64,000 nucleotides of DNA from Infirmifilum lucidum (GTDB taxonomy: Archaea > Thermoproteota > Thermoprotei > Thermofilales > Thermofilaceae), in assembly GCF_014876775.1 (NCBI RefSeq), contig NZ_CP062310.1:806001-870000 (forward strand), given 5' to 3'. The notes under the pieces are model-generated. The model was not told where the DNA came from. It searched no databases and worked only from the letters and a program-made list of their open reading frames with translations. A program made the translations under genes and the position numbers. This document shows positions 37,007 to 45,743 of the stretch, piece after piece (the stretch's first letter is position 1; the number at the start of each line of letters is the position of its first letter).

Positions 37007-38815
37007 ATGGTTTCGATTGATGGAATTGCGTACGGCGTTTTCGGTTGGGCTGGAGAGACTCTTCTAAAGATGTTCCCAAGCCTAAAGAGCGATATAGAGT
37101 CGGCGGACATGAAAGTTTACCCTCCAGCTTATGCCGCTCGTTGCATAATGTTGTCACTAGTGGCTTTCGTCCTGGGTCTTGCCTTCGATGCCCCGCTAGT
37201 ATTTATAATGAGCAGGCTTGGGGCAGGTGTACTCCAGATTGTTTCCATGTCGGTTCTAGCCCCTGTGCTCCTGGCCTCGCTGACCTTCGTGTTTCTCCTA
37301 TTCTACCCCAAGATCAAGGTATCGTCCCGCCAGTTGAGGTTCGACCTGGAGATACCCTACCTCTCTGTCTACATCACGGTCATGGCTACCGGTGGCATTT
37401 CACCGTACACGAGCTTCGAGAGGCTGGCGAAAGCCCCGAAAGTGCTCTTCCAGGAGGTGAAAAAAGAGGCTATGCGCTTCTTCATAAGCGTGAAGGCTAT
37501 GGGTAAAGACCCCCTTACGGCAATCGAGGAGAGCGCAAAAAGAGTCCCCCACAATGGCTACAAGCAACTCATGCTTGGCTACGCGGCTACTCTCAAGGCA
37601 GGTGGCGATGTAATTCACTATCTTCAACGGCAGACAGAAGTCATGCTCAGAGAAAGGGTATCTCAGATAAAAACGGTTGGGGAGAGAATTGGCGCGCTGA
37701 TGGAGTCTTACATGGCGGTAGTGCTCCTCAGTTCGATGACTTTATACGTGCTCTACGTAGTTAACATGGCTCTGGCCCAGGCCGGGCTCGGGCTCCAGCA
37801 GGGGGCCTTTCAGTTTGTGCTAGTCTCATACATTGTAATGCCTATGCTCTCTGGAGTCTTTATATATCTCGCCGACCTCATGCAGCCCAAGTACCCCGTA
37901 TACGACAGCAGACCCTACCTGATCTACTTTTCAATAGGCATACCCCTAACAGTCTTCCTCTTCGTCACGACAACACTACCGTTCATCACGCCACCCCCGC
38001 TCTCCACAGCGCTGAGGAGAGCATTTACTCCATTCGTACTCCTGGTAGAAAGCCTTACGAGGGGGCTAGGCATGGAGAAAGGCTATGAGGCTGGCGTAGG
38101 CATGGTTATTTCCCTGGGAGTCGGCCTCATCCCGGGCATGGTAGCTGATAACCTCTCAGTTCTGAAGTTCGGAGGTATTCAATACGGACTTACAAGGTTC
38201 CTAAGGGATCTGGTGGAAGTCAGGAAGACCGGCATGGCCCCGGAGCGGTGTATAGTAAACTTGAAAGACAGAGATTATGGAAGATTTACTCCATACCTGA
38301 GGGATATAGCAACACAGGTGGGGTGGGGCGTCTCCCTAAGTAAAATATTTGAGAGATTTTCCCGCGGGATGAAGAACTGGTTCGCGCTAATCTCGATGTT
38401 CCTACTTGTTGAGAGCATTGAAGTCGGTGGCGGCACACCGCAAACCCTTGAGGCACTTGCAAGCTACGCTGAAACCCTCGAGCAGATCGAGAAGGAGAAG
38501 AAGGCTATGCTAAGGCCGCTCATGCTTATGCCCTATGTCGGGGCGCTTATTATAACGGTGGTTGTACTCATTCTTATCAGTTTCATGAGTTCGATGCTCA
38601 GGTTCGCGGGGCAGAGTATATCTACCGAGCAGTTAATTTCTATGTTCCTCCCACCAGTGATTATAAACAGTTACATGATGGGTCTAGCCGCGGGTAAAAT
38701 AAGTTCCGAGAGAGTCTCTGCGGGATTCCTCCATGCATTCCTGCTGCTCCTAGCAAACCTAGTTTCAATGATCATTGCCCCACAAATCACTGCGGGGATG
38801 ATGCCCAGAATCTAG
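37007..38815 (+). CDS. Type IV pilus assembly membrane platform protein (TadC/FlaJ/GspF-like)
   Basis: 602-residue integral membrane protein with two GspF-type cytoplasmic domains, each followed by transmembrane helices (first GGISPYTSFERLAKAP, second RDLVEVRKTGMAPERC). Hydrophobic segments cluster near residues 50-110, 235-330 and 500-600. It should form the inner-membrane platform on which the divergent ATPase acts. A TATA-like CATTAAATATTAAAA at about 36,963-36,977 lies some 30 bases before the ATG. The double GspF arrangement matches archaeal FlaJ/PilC-type proteins. Confidence 0.9.
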   Translation: MVSIDGIAYGVFGWAGETLLKMFPSLKSDIESADMKVYPPAYAARCIMLSLVAFVLGLAFDAPLVFIMSRLGAGVLQIVSMSVLAPVLLASLTFVFLLFYPKIKVSSRQLRFDLEIPYLSVYITVMATGGISPYTSFERLAKAPKVLFQEVKKEAMRFFISVKAMGKDPLTAIEESAKRVPHNGYKQLMLGYAATLKAGGDVIHYLQRQTEVMLRERVSQIKTVGERIGALMESYMAVVLLSSMTLYVLYVVNMALAQAGLGLQQGAFQFVLVSYIVMPMLSGVFIYLADLMQPKYPVYDSRPYLIYFSIGIPLTVFLFVTTTLPFITPPPLSTALRRAFTPFVLLVESLTRGLGMEKGYEAGVGMVISLGVGLIPGMVADNLSVLKFGGIQYGLTRFLRDLVEVRKTGMAPERCIVNLKDRDYGRFTPYLRDIATQVGWGVSLSKIFERFSRGMKNWFALISMFLLVESIEVGGGTPQTLEALASYAETLEQIEKEKKAMLRPLMLMPYVGALIITVVVLILISFMSSMLRFAGQSISTEQLISMFLPPVIINSYMMGLAAGKISSERVSAGFLHAFLLLLANLVSMIIAPQITAGMMPRI

Positions 38816-38817
38816 CT

Positions 38818-39381
38818 ATGGCAATACTGATTACCGGCACACCTGGCGTTGGAAAAACCACTATAGCTCGGCTTCTCGCGGAGCGTACAGGGAAGAAGTA
38901 CATAGATTTCGCAGAAGTTGTAAAGAATGAAAGGCTTTATGCGGCCTATGATCCCGAAACGAACTCCTACGTAGTTAACCTCGACAGAGCTCGGAGCTAC
39001 ATGGAACAACTTTTGAGCTGTGAAGAAATCCTGGATACCCACCTCGTGGAGGCTCTCCCCCCTGACAAAGTGTCAGTTGCTATAGTCCTCAGACTAGACC
39101 CCCTTGTACTCCGCGAGCGCTTGAATAAAAGAGGATACCCCAGTAGGAAAATTCGTGAAAACATAGAGTCGGAGATTCTAGACGCTGTGCTCATTTCCGC
39201 TATAGAGAACTTAGGCGAGGAGAAGGTCTTCGAAGTAGACACTACGGGGAAAACTATTGCAGAAATTATTGAAATTATTACACAAATACTGAATAAAAAT
39301 GGAAAATTATACAAGCCGGGACGAGTAGACTGGCTTGAAAAATACTACTTTCTCATCGGGAAAGAGGGGGGAATTATTTAA
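38818..39381 (+). CDS. AK6/Fap7-type adenylate kinase-like NTPase
   Basis: 187 residues. Walker A GTPGVGKTT at about residues 7-15, then the AK6-type TGKKYIDFAEVVKNERLY and DTHLVEALPPDK. The lid region RLNKRGYPSRKIRENIESEILDAV is characteristic of Fap7/AK6, an atypical adenylate kinase that helps 40S/30S maturation with uS11. It starts two bases after the pilus platform gene stops. uS15, another small-subunit protein, lies downstream. Confidence 0.88.
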   Translation: MAILITGTPGVGKTTIARLLAERTGKKYIDFAEVVKNERLYAAYDPETNSYVVNLDRARSYMEQLLSCEEILDTHLVEALPPDKVSVAIVLRLDPLVLRERLNKRGYPSRKIRENIESEILDAVLISAIENLGEEKVFEVDTTGKTIAEIIEIITQILNKNGKLYKPGRVDWLEKYYFLIGKEGGII

Positions 39382-39414
39382 ATTTTGAGGGTTTACTCTT
39401 GATTTCGTAGGGAA

Positions 39415-39861
39415 ATGACGGGGAAAAATCGTGGGGTGAGAGGAGGAGGCGTTGGTCGCCACCTGATAGTGGAGATGTTCGAATGCGACCCCATAGCACT
39501 CGACAGTATTGAGACGATAAGGACAGCACTACTAGATTCGGCAGTGGCTTCAAATAGTACAGTTGTAAGCTTTGACTTTTATCGCTTTAAACCCCACGGT
39601 GTCAGCGGATACGTCCTCGTGGCAGAGTCCCACATATCAATACACACGTGGCCCGAGTACGGCTATGCCGCTATAGACGTCTTTACATGTGGAGAGCACA
39701 CAGATCCTTGGAAAGGCTTAGATGTGCTGAAAGACAGATTGAAAGCGAAGAAGATGACTGTTCTCGAAATTGTCAGGGGAGTCGGCATTGAGAACTATGA
39801 GGGATACTGGATCCCGCCGGAGAAGAGGAGAGAGGAGGCTGTAGTCGCAACAACACCATAA
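39415..39861 (+). CDS. speD: S-adenosylmethionine decarboxylase proenzyme (pyruvoyl; possibly arginine decarboxylase)
   Basis: 148-residue SpeD-type proenzyme. Self-cleavage between Glu71 and Ser72 in AESHISIHTWPE creates the pyruvoyl group on Ser72; FTCGEHTDPWKG supplies the catalytic cysteine. The usual role is supplying aminopropyl groups for polyamines, whose by-product MTA is the substrate of the first gene in this window. In crenarchaea close paralogues are arginine decarboxylases instead; the substrate cannot be settled by eye. The start is ATG at 39,415. Confidence 0.9.
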   Translation: MTGKNRGVRGGGVGRHLIVEMFECDPIALDSIETIRTALLDSAVASNSTVVSFDFYRFKPHGVSGYVLVAESHISIHTWPEYGYAAIDVFTCGEHTDPWKGLDVLKDRLKAKKMTVLEIVRGVGIENYEGYWIPPEKRREEAVVATTP

Positions 39862-39975
39862 TAGCAAAAAGTATTTTTTCTTTTAGGCTACTTTGTCCTC
39901 TTCTTTGTCTCGAGGCTTACGGCCCTGCAATAACTTTTTATTATTCTGCTCTGTTTTATCGGGACGGAGAATATT

Positions 39976-40422
39976 ATGAGAAAGTCAAAGGAGAAGGGTC
40001 GCTCAAGCTCAAAGAGACCCCCGGAACTCAAGAGACCCGAATGGGTGGGCATGAAACCCGAGGAGGTAGAGGAACTCGTCGTCTCGCTATTCAGGAAGGG
40101 GTATCCCCCGTCTATGATAGGCTTGATTCTACGCGACCAATATGGCATTCCGCTAGTCAAGTCAGTTACAGGTAAGAGCATACTGCAGATTCTACGAGAA
40201 CGCGGTCTCGCTCCAGAGATTCCTGAAGATCTAATGAATCTCATCAGGAAAGCCATTAAAATAAGAAAACATCTCGAGGAGCACCCAAAGGATTATCACT
40301 CTAAGAGGGGGCTCCAGCTAGTCGAGAGCAAGATTCACAGACTGGCAAAGTACTACGAGAGGGAGGGGGTGCTTCCGCCAGACTGGAAATATGAGCCCGA
40401 GAAAATCGCACTATACGCCTAG
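39976..40422 (+). CDS. rps15: Small ribosomal subunit protein uS15 (S15P)
   Basis: 148 residues, the longer archaeal/eukaryotic form. The conserved core is visible: [22 protein letters not shown] and the C-terminal [21 protein letters not shown], which binds the central domain of 16S rRNA. The N-terminus is Lys/Arg-rich. It begins an archaeal gene order (uS15-RecJ-Pcc1) seen in other crenarchaea. Confidence 0.97.
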   Translation: MRKSKEKGRSSSKRPPELKRPEWVGMKPEEVEELVVSLFRKGYPPSMIGLILRDQYGIPLVKSVTGKSILQILRERGLAPEIPEDLMNLIRKAIKIRKHLEEHPKDYHSKRGLQLVESKIHRLAKYYEREGVLPPDWKYEPEKIALYA

Positions 40423-40452
40423 TAGAGGGACACAGTACTCTAGGGCTTTTCT

Positions 40453-41847
40453 ATGCCTCCCTCTCTCGACGAACTCCTAGCCCACTCTCAGAAGTTCCTG
40501 GAGGATCTAAGAGAGCGTAAGGAACCAACACTTATAGTATCTCACTACGACGCCGACGGGCTCTCATCAGCGTCAATATTTGCCTGGATTTTCCTACAAC
40601 TTGACGTACCCTTTCACCTTGTTTTTGTCGAGCAGACGTACCCCGATACTCTTGAAGATCTCCCTTTCAAAGACTATTCCTATGTAATATTCCTTGATCT
40701 AGGTAGCGGCTATAAAGAACTGATTAGAGAATTTACCTCAAACAAGAAAGTAATGATCGTGGATCACCACGTCCCTTCAGAACCAGAACGCTGGGATCAT
40801 CTTGTAGAAATAAACCCGTATCTCGTCGGCGTAGATGCGTCCACGCAAACGAGCTCTTCCACACTCTCCTATAGTATAGCTCTACGTGTAGTAAGAGCCG
40901 ATGAGAACCTTATTCCTGTTGCTCTCGCTGGCGCTTTAGGGGACAGGCTAGATATAGGGGAAAAATCATCACTACTAGGGCTTAACCGGGCTGTCCTAGA
41001 GGAGGGTAAAAAGAGAGGGGTGGTAGGTGAGGCCATCTCACTTAGGCTCTTTGGGTTCAAAAGGAGGCCGCTAGTCGAGGCTCTAGCCTCCACTATAGAC
41101 CCGTATATTCCTGGGTTGTCAGGGAATCCTACAGCATGTATAAAATTTCTTGAGAGTATCGGCATAAATCCCCGCAACGGTGACACTGCACGTAATATTG
41201 GTTCTCTGAGCCACGCCGAGATCAAACACCTTGCCTCAGAGCTTGTAAAGTACATGATTAGCATGAATGTGAACGTAAAAGAGGCCGAGAAAATTTTTGG
41301 TTATAACTATTTCTCTTTACGCGAAGCTGACTCCAGCCCACTTAAAGACCTAAGAGAGTACGCGTACGTGTTAAATGCTCTAGGTAGGCTAGACCAGTAT
41401 GGGACTGCTATCTCGCTTAACTTCGGACACAGAGGGAAATATATTGTAAGAGCAGAAGAAAGTATAAAAGAGTACAGGAGGTTGATTGCAAAACAGTTAA
41501 ACAATATAGTAGAGCAGAGAAGCGCTCGCGTTGTTTCTGGTCGTGCCACTATCGTGTTCTTCATCGAGGAGAACATGCCAAAGCTTACGGGCCCGGTGAG
41601 TTCTATCCTAGCTAACGAGTTCGCCCAAATCCTACGCAACACAGGTAATAAGATTGTAGGTGTAGCTTCTCCTCTGGAGGGCGAGAAGATGAAGGTATCC
41701 TTTAGGAGACTAGACGAATCTGTAAATCTGGGATCCTTGCTACAGAAGTACGCCAAAGAACTAAATTTTGTGGGTGGCGGTCACCCCGCAGCCGGAGGTG
41801 CCTTGCTCGATGAAAAAATCCTTGAGGAACTCCTTAAACGAATTTAG
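40453..41847 (+). CDS. DHH-family phosphoesterase (archaeal RecJ-like exonuclease)
   Basis: 464-residue DHH-DHHA1 protein. Motifs: SHYDADGLSSAS (motif I), IFLDLGSG, the DHH triad in IVDHHVPSEP, AGALGDRLD, and the C-terminal substrate motif VGGGHPAAGGA. Archaeal members include RecJ-like 5' or 3' exonucleases that associate with the replicative CMG complex (GAN/Cdc45 relatives); which activity this has is not readable. It sits in an operon with uS15 upstream and Pcc1 downstream. Confidence 0.9.
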   Translation: MPPSLDELLAHSQKFLEDLRERKEPTLIVSHYDADGLSSASIFAWIFLQLDVPFHLVFVEQTYPDTLEDLPFKDYSYVIFLDLGSGYKELIREFTSNKKVMIVDHHVPSEPERWDHLVEINPYLVGVDASTQTSSSTLSYSIALRVVRADENLIPVALAGALGDRLDIGEKSSLLGLNRAVLEEGKKRGVVGEAISLRLFGFKRRPLVEALASTIDPYIPGLSGNPTACIKFLESIGINPRNGDTARNIGSLSHAEIKHLASELVKYMISMNVNVKEAEKIFGYNYFSLREADSSPLKDLREYAYVLNALGRLDQYGTAISLNFGHRGKYIVRAEESIKEYRRLIAKQLNNIVEQRSARVVSGRATIVFFIEENMPKLTGPVSSILANEFAQILRNTGNKIVGVASPLEGEKMKVSFRRLDESVNLGSLLQKYAKELNFVGGGHPAAGGALLDEKILEELLKRI

Positions 41848-41860
41848 CAGGGACAGAACC

Positions 41861-42097
41861 TTGAAGAAGATCCGAATAAAAATCGAGCTCCCTGTATCGC
41901 CAGAGGCCTTCAAGGCGTTAGTTGTGGATGACTTTAGCACAGTACAGCTTGAGATCAACGCAGGGTATCATGAGGGAAGAATAGTGTACACCATCACGCT
42001 TGATCCCAGGAAAACAGGTGAAGCGAAAGGTATCGTTAACGAGGTGCTGAGAATCCTTAAATCGATTGAAAATTTAAAGCCCCTAGCTGACTCATGA
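41861..42097 (+). CDS. KEOPS complex subunit Pcc1
   Basis: Small dimerising subunit of the KEOPS complex that makes t6A on tRNAs decoding ANN codons. The 78-residue core has IELPVSPEAFKALVVDD, LEINAGYHEGRIVYTI and VNEVLRILKSIE, matching Pcc1. I prefer the TTG at 41,861 with GGGA upstream, which gives the usual length of about 80 residues; an ATG at 41,810 would overlap the RecJ-like gene by 38 bases. Functionally linked to the methylthiotransferase at 2.1-3.4 kb, which modifies t6A further. Confidence 0.8.
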   Translation: MKKIRIKIELPVSPEAFKALVVDDFSTVQLEINAGYHEGRIVYTITLDPRKTGEAKGIVNEVLRILKSIENLKPLADS

Positions 42098-42136
42098 GCT
42101 AAAACTTTTATAGCATCCCATGACAGCATGAATACT

Positions 42137-42240
42137 GGGCCCGTGGCGTAGCCAGGAAGCGTGGCGGCCTCCGGAGCCGTAGACGTGGCGGCGTCGCCGC
42201 TGCTCGGCGGATGTCCCGGGTTCAAGTCCCGGCGGGCCCG
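42137..42240 (+). tRNA. tRNA-Arg (anticodon CCG) with intron in the variable region
   Basis: Acceptor GGGCCCG (42,137-42,143) pairs with CGGGCCC, discriminator G. The anticodon arm GCGGC-CTCCGGA-GCCGT is uninterrupted. T-arm CCGGG-TTCAAGT-CCCGG. Between anticodon and T-stems are 35 bases instead of five. Removing 42,183-42,212 (30 bases) restores variable loop AGGTC and a 74-base tRNA. The exon CCGT and intron GCGG can form the 4-bp central helix flanked by 3-base bulges AGA and ATG. The exact splice sites are inferred. Confidence 0.85.
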
Positions 42241-42467
42241 TAATTTTCCTCTTGAGAAAAGGAGTTGCCTCTACTCTGGCGTCCTTCTCATTTTTAGCGG
42301 CTTACCGGCAACATCGGCCCTTCACCACAGAGCGCTCAGAGAGTGCCATATTTCTCTATCATTTGTAGGTCTCGGGATTCCAGGAGGCCATAAATCCTTC
42401 ACACCCACAATTTGATGCTGTAATGATGTTCTATGATGTGTGCACCTGGCTCTTTTATACGCCCTAA

Positions 42468-42509
42468 AATTTTTTAACCAGTATTTCGATAAACACTTGG
42501 TTGAAAATT
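42468..42509. promoter_or_regulatory. Inverted repeat at Lrp-family gene start, candidate autoregulatory operator
   Basis: AATTTTTTAACCA (42,468-42,480) and TGGTTGAAAATT (42,498-42,509) are reverse complements apart from one extra base and one mismatch, with a 17-base spacer. The right arm abuts the ATG at 42,510. A TATA-like CTTTTATAC lies just upstream. Lrp/AsnC proteins commonly repress their own genes through such sites. Confidence 0.5.
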
Positions 42510-42980
42510 ATGAGTGAACAAGTTTTGGAAGTCAAGCTTGACCACATTGACAGAAAAATACTAGAGATACTGCAGGACAATGCTAAGACGCCGTATTCTC
42601 AGATTGCAAGCCAGCTGGGGATCTCGGAGGCTACTGTACACCTTAGAATCAGGAAACTCGTCAACGCAGGCGTGATAAAGAGGTTCCAGGCAGTCGTAGA
42701 CCCCGAAAAAGTCGGGAAGAAAGTAACTGCCATTATAGCTGTCATAGCTGTGCCCCAGAAGTACGGCCAAGTTCTCAAACAGCTCGAGAAGATGCCTGAA
42801 GTCTACGAGATATACGACGTCACAGGGGAGTACTCAACTATACTCAAAGTTAGAGTTAAGAGTAAGGAAGATCTGGCAAAGTTGATAGACGAAATAGGAG
42901 GCATCGACGGTGTCGAAAGTACAAAGACAATGTACGTCTTGAGGGTGATCAAGGAAGACACACGAATTAGGATAGATTAG
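42510..42980 (+). CDS. Lrp/AsnC-family transcriptional regulator
   Basis: 156 residues, starting at ATG 42,510; a TTG nine bases upstream in the same frame is less likely because the inverted repeat covers it. N-terminal winged HTH (LDHIDRKILEILQDNAKTPYS, QLGISEATVHLRIRKLV) and C-terminal RAM ligand-binding domain (VTAIIAVIAVPQKYGQ, VYEIYDVTGEYSTILKV). Such proteins form octamers that sense amino acids. The target genes other than itself are unknown. Confidence 0.93.
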   Translation: MSEQVLEVKLDHIDRKILEILQDNAKTPYSQIASQLGISEATVHLRIRKLVNAGVIKRFQAVVDPEKVGKKVTAIIAVIAVPQKYGQVLKQLEKMPEVYEIYDVTGEYSTILKVRVKSKEDLAKLIDEIGGIDGVESTKTMYVLRVIKEDTRIRID

Positions 42981-43025
42981 CTACAGGGAAGAGACACTGG
43001 AGGCAAAAAAATATTTCTACTTGGC

Positions 43026-43646
43026 GTGTTAAAACTTGTGGCTGAAGATGTCAAGAAGGCTATGAGTAGTATTACAGAGTACATAGCTAAGGTTATAAAC
43101 GAGATTGATTCCGAAATGACCGTAAGGTTTCTCAAGCTCCTCACTTCTGCCCTCGCAAACAAGAATAAAATCCTAGTAGTAGGCGCCGGCCGTAGCGGGC
43201 TGGTCGCAAGGGCATTTGCTATGAGGCTCATGCACCTCGGCTTTGATGTATACGTAGTCGGAGAGACCATAACACCATCGGTTAAAGAGGGCGACCTCTT
43301 GATAGCTGTGTCAGGGTCAGGTAGCACCCAGATCGTGCTGTCCGTAGCCTCCGCCGCTAAAAAGGCTAAGGCAACTGTCATTGCCGTAACATCCTTTGAA
43401 GACTCCCCTCTGGGGAAGATTAGCGATTTTATAGTGAAAATACCGGGTAGAACCAAGGTGGCTGCAGAAACCGACTACTTTGCGAGACAAGTAATGGGGC
43501 TCTACGAGCCACTGGCGCCTCTCGGCACGCTATTTGAGGATACCGCGATGATATTCTTCGACGGCGTCATATATGCGCTGATGAACCTGCTAGGCGTGCG
43601 CGAGGAAGACTTAAAGAAAAGACATGCAAACGTTGAGGGCCTGTAG
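43026..43646 (+). CDS. hxlB: 6-phospho-3-hexuloisomerase (PHI)
   Basis: SIS-domain isomerase of the ribulose monophosphate pathway. In archaea without a full pentose phosphate pathway it works with hexulose-phosphate synthase to make ribulose-5-phosphate from fructose-6-phosphate, releasing formaldehyde. Motifs: [18 protein letters not shown] and [12 protein letters not shown] in the sugar-phosphate site, and [21 protein letters not shown] near the C-terminus. 206 residues; GTG start at 43,026 (or GTG at 43,038). The partner synthase is not adjacent. Confidence 0.9.
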   Translation: MLKLVAEDVKKAMSSITEYIAKVINEIDSEMTVRFLKLLTSALANKNKILVVGAGRSGLVARAFAMRLMHLGFDVYVVGETITPSVKEGDLLIAVSGSGSTQIVLSVASAAKKAKATVIAVTSFEDSPLGKISDFIVKIPGRTKVAAETDYFARQVMGLYEPLAPLGTLFEDTAMIFFDGVIYALMNLLGVREEDLKKRHANVEGL

Positions 43647-43669
43647 CAGCACCCCTATTTTTTCCGGTA

Positions 43670-45442
43670 TTAGTTCTCCGGAAAGACGCGAGGGGCAATA
43701 CCATATAGTTCGAAGAACCCTAAAGCCTCGGGTTCAGCTGCTCTCTCGTCCAAGAGGTATACTCTAATGCAGTCAGTCTCAGACCTTATCCCTCTACCAA
43801 TAATTTGAATAGTCTTCATTAGAGCCGGATATAGGAATACTTGATTCCACGCCCACTTCCAGTCTCCCGTCGCATCCTTGAGGGTTTTTAAAAGCCTCTG
43901 GTTGCTGGGGGAGGGGGTTGGAACAGGCAACCCGGCAATAACAATAGTATCGATTAGGTTCTTTTTCAACGCTCTAAACTCAACTCCCTCGGAGAACTTC
44001 CCCCAAGCGACAATCATTACAAGGCCTTTCCTATTTTCTAATAAGAAGTTGAGAATCTCGTCGAGCGCTGTATCGTGCCTCTCCATGAGCCTCGGCCTGG
44101 CTTTCAGGAATGGATAGACTTCCATCATAAATGAGTACGAGGGGAAGACAGCTAACACGTGGAGGCTTTCAGGTTCCGCGAAAATAGCGTCGATAAGCCG
44201 GGCATAGCGCTTGTACAACTCGCCTGTTCTTAACACATACCTTGATGAGATTCCCCGTGTAATGGTCAACTCAACATTCTCTCCCCATGCAAACGGGTAC
44301 GTAACCTCTAACAACTTATCCTTTTCAATGCCCAGTACTGCCGTGTAGTAGTCTGCGGGGGGAAGAGTAGCCGACAGCAAAACGGCCGATCTTATGCTCT
44401 GGAATACTTTCCTAGCAATTCTGGAGACATTGTAGAAATGTATTTTGAACAACTTACTCCCATGCTCGTCTAAGGCTAGGAGTACAGTGTCGCCAGGCAT
44501 GTTCTCCACTTTACTTATAAATTCTGAGACATACCACACAGCAGAAACTGTGCCTGTCTTCTGCTCGACGGCTTGGGCTAGCAAGTTTAGGCTTGTGGAC
44601 GGCGGAGCTATCTCCAAGAATACCTCAGCAGGAATTTCCTCCCCTTCCTCTGAGGCTTTCTTGTCTAGGAGCAAGAGGAAACTTTTTAAGGCTTCTCTAA
44701 TCTCCAGGAACCCCTGCCCCCCAAACCTTTGGATTTCCCTCAGTGCAGACCTTATAGTAGACTCGCTTAGCTGGCTACTCAGGCTGTCTGAAATAAACGT
44801 AGGAAGGTTGTGTGCTTCATCGATGATTACGAGAGTTTCAGAAAGATTTACTCTACCCTTCTCTACAAGGATGTTCAAGAGCGACAGGTCGAAGAGATAG
44901 GGATAAGATGCTATAATAATCCTGGCTTTCTCCAAAGCTCTCCAAGCTACCGCATAGGGGCATACTTGTTTTTCACGTCCTAGCCTCCTCAATAGGGAGA
45001 CTGTCAGAACCTGTGGTACCTCAAGGGATTCTATAGTGTCCTTATAGGGGCACTCTCTGCTCACTCTCTTCAGGAGGCAGAACCTCGCGAAGCGATCATA
45101 ATCCATCTCCGTTACCAGTTTCCTGGGAAAAAGACAGAGATCCTTCTTGCTCGTAAGCGTTACAACGGCGAGGCCCACTCCTCTATCAACGAGTCTTGCG
45201 GCCTCGCGAATTGGAGCTTGAAACTGGCTCTTCGAGTGGGCAAGGTACACTATGCGTGGGACGCCAGACGCTAGAGCCCCTGCGAGAGCTGCGGCAGTCT
45301 TCCCGAACCCTACTGGATAGCGGGCGAGTAGTATCTTAGAGCCCACAACGCTCTCATACACAAGCCTCGCTAACTCGAGCTGTCCACTACGCGGGTTCAT
45401 GTATGGGAAGAACCCCTTGATCCTGGCTACTAGCTCTTCCAT
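43670..45442 (-). CDS. XPD/Rad3-family DNA helicase with iron-sulfur cluster
   Basis: 590-residue 5'-3' SF2 DNA helicase (archaeal XPD, repair and unwinding). Walker A GFGKTAAAL near residue 38, then four cysteines of the FeS domain (DLCLF, RFCLLKRVSRECPY, QVCPYA, about residues 100-160), DEAH box IIDEAHNLP, and helicase motifs in LLSATLPP and QIIGRGIRSETD. I start at ATG 45,442; the upstream open frame to 45,574 is antisense to the neighbour's N-terminus and lacks XPD-like sequence. It shares a promoter region with the small membrane protein. Confidence 0.9.
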   Translation of the reverse strand: MEELVARIKGFFPYMNPRSGQLELARLVYESVVGSKILLARYPVGFGKTAAALAGALASGVPRIVYLAHSKSQFQAPIREAARLVDRGVGLAVVTLTSKKDLCLFPRKLVTEMDYDRFARFCLLKRVSRECPYKDTIESLEVPQVLTVSLLRRLGREKQVCPYAVAWRALEKARIIIASYPYLFDLSLLNILVEKGRVNLSETLVIIDEAHNLPTFISDSLSSQLSESTIRSALREIQRFGGQGFLEIREALKSFLLLLDKKASEEGEEIPAEVFLEIAPPSTSLNLLAQAVEQKTGTVSAVWYVSEFISKVENMPGDTVLLALDEHGSKLFKIHFYNVSRIARKVFQSIRSAVLLSATLPPADYYTAVLGIEKDKLLEVTYPFAWGENVELTITRGISSRYVLRTGELYKRYARLIDAIFAEPESLHVLAVFPSYSFMMEVYPFLKARPRLMERHDTALDEILNFLLENRKGLVMIVAWGKFSEGVEFRALKKNLIDTIVIAGLPVPTPSPSNQRLLKTLKDATGDWKWAWNQVFLYPALMKTIQIIGRGIRSETDCIRVYLLDERAAEPEALGFFELYGIAPRVFPEN

Positions 45443-45465
45443 CCCTAAGAAGGGTCTGCCAGCGG

Positions 45466-45480
45466 AGGCTATATATTTAT
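45466..45480. promoter_or_regulatory. Shared TATA-like element between XPD and small membrane protein genes
   Basis: TATATATTTATG and its complement CATAAATATATA read as a TATA box on both strands. The distance is about 30 bases to the XPD ATG on one side and about 25 bases to the GTG at 45,498 on the other, so it could drive two leaderless or short-leader mRNAs in opposite directions. Confidence 0.5.
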
Positions 45481-45497
45481 GCCGCGCAGGAGTGTTC

Positions 45498-45743
45498 GTG
45501 AGCGGTATGGGCAGTAAGTATCTTGGGTACTTCAAAGTGGCTCTCGGCGCAGTCACGATAATTGCGCTCGCCATTAGCGCTTACTACGCATACAAGGTTT
45601 TCGCGTACATCATGAACTGGGAGGCTGGTAGCCAGCAGACATATACCTCTTACATGACCATACTAATCTATGTTCTATTTATTCTCACGTCGTTCTTCTT
45701 AATATACGAGACACTCCGGAGAGGCTATGAACAACGAAGTTAG
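45498..45743 (+). CDS. Small membrane protein, two predicted transmembrane helices
   Basis: 81 residues from GTG 45,498 (GTG 45,492 also possible). Helix 1 is about residues 9-37 (FKVALGAVTIIALAISAYYAYK) and helix 2 about 50-75 (MTILIYVLFILTSFFLIYETL). The tail overlaps the start of thiL by 17 bases, suggesting coupling. I do not recognise a family. The in-frame extension upstream to 45,399 is antisense to XPD and rejected. Confidence 0.7.
   Translation: MSGMGSKYLGYFKVALGAVTIIALAISAYYAYKVFAYIMNWEAGSQQTYTSYMTILIYVLFILTSFFLIYETLRRGYEQRS

Noticed and set aside
42161-42415. 84-residue open frame on the plus strand
   Set aside because: It starts inside tRNA-Arg and its intron, has no ribosome-binding site and no protein-like pattern; the gap 42,241-42,467 appears non-coding.
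45443-45574. Upstream extension of XPD
   Set aside because: No XPD-like sequence, crosses the shared TATA element and the neighbour's start; the ATG at 45,442 gives the normal N-terminus.
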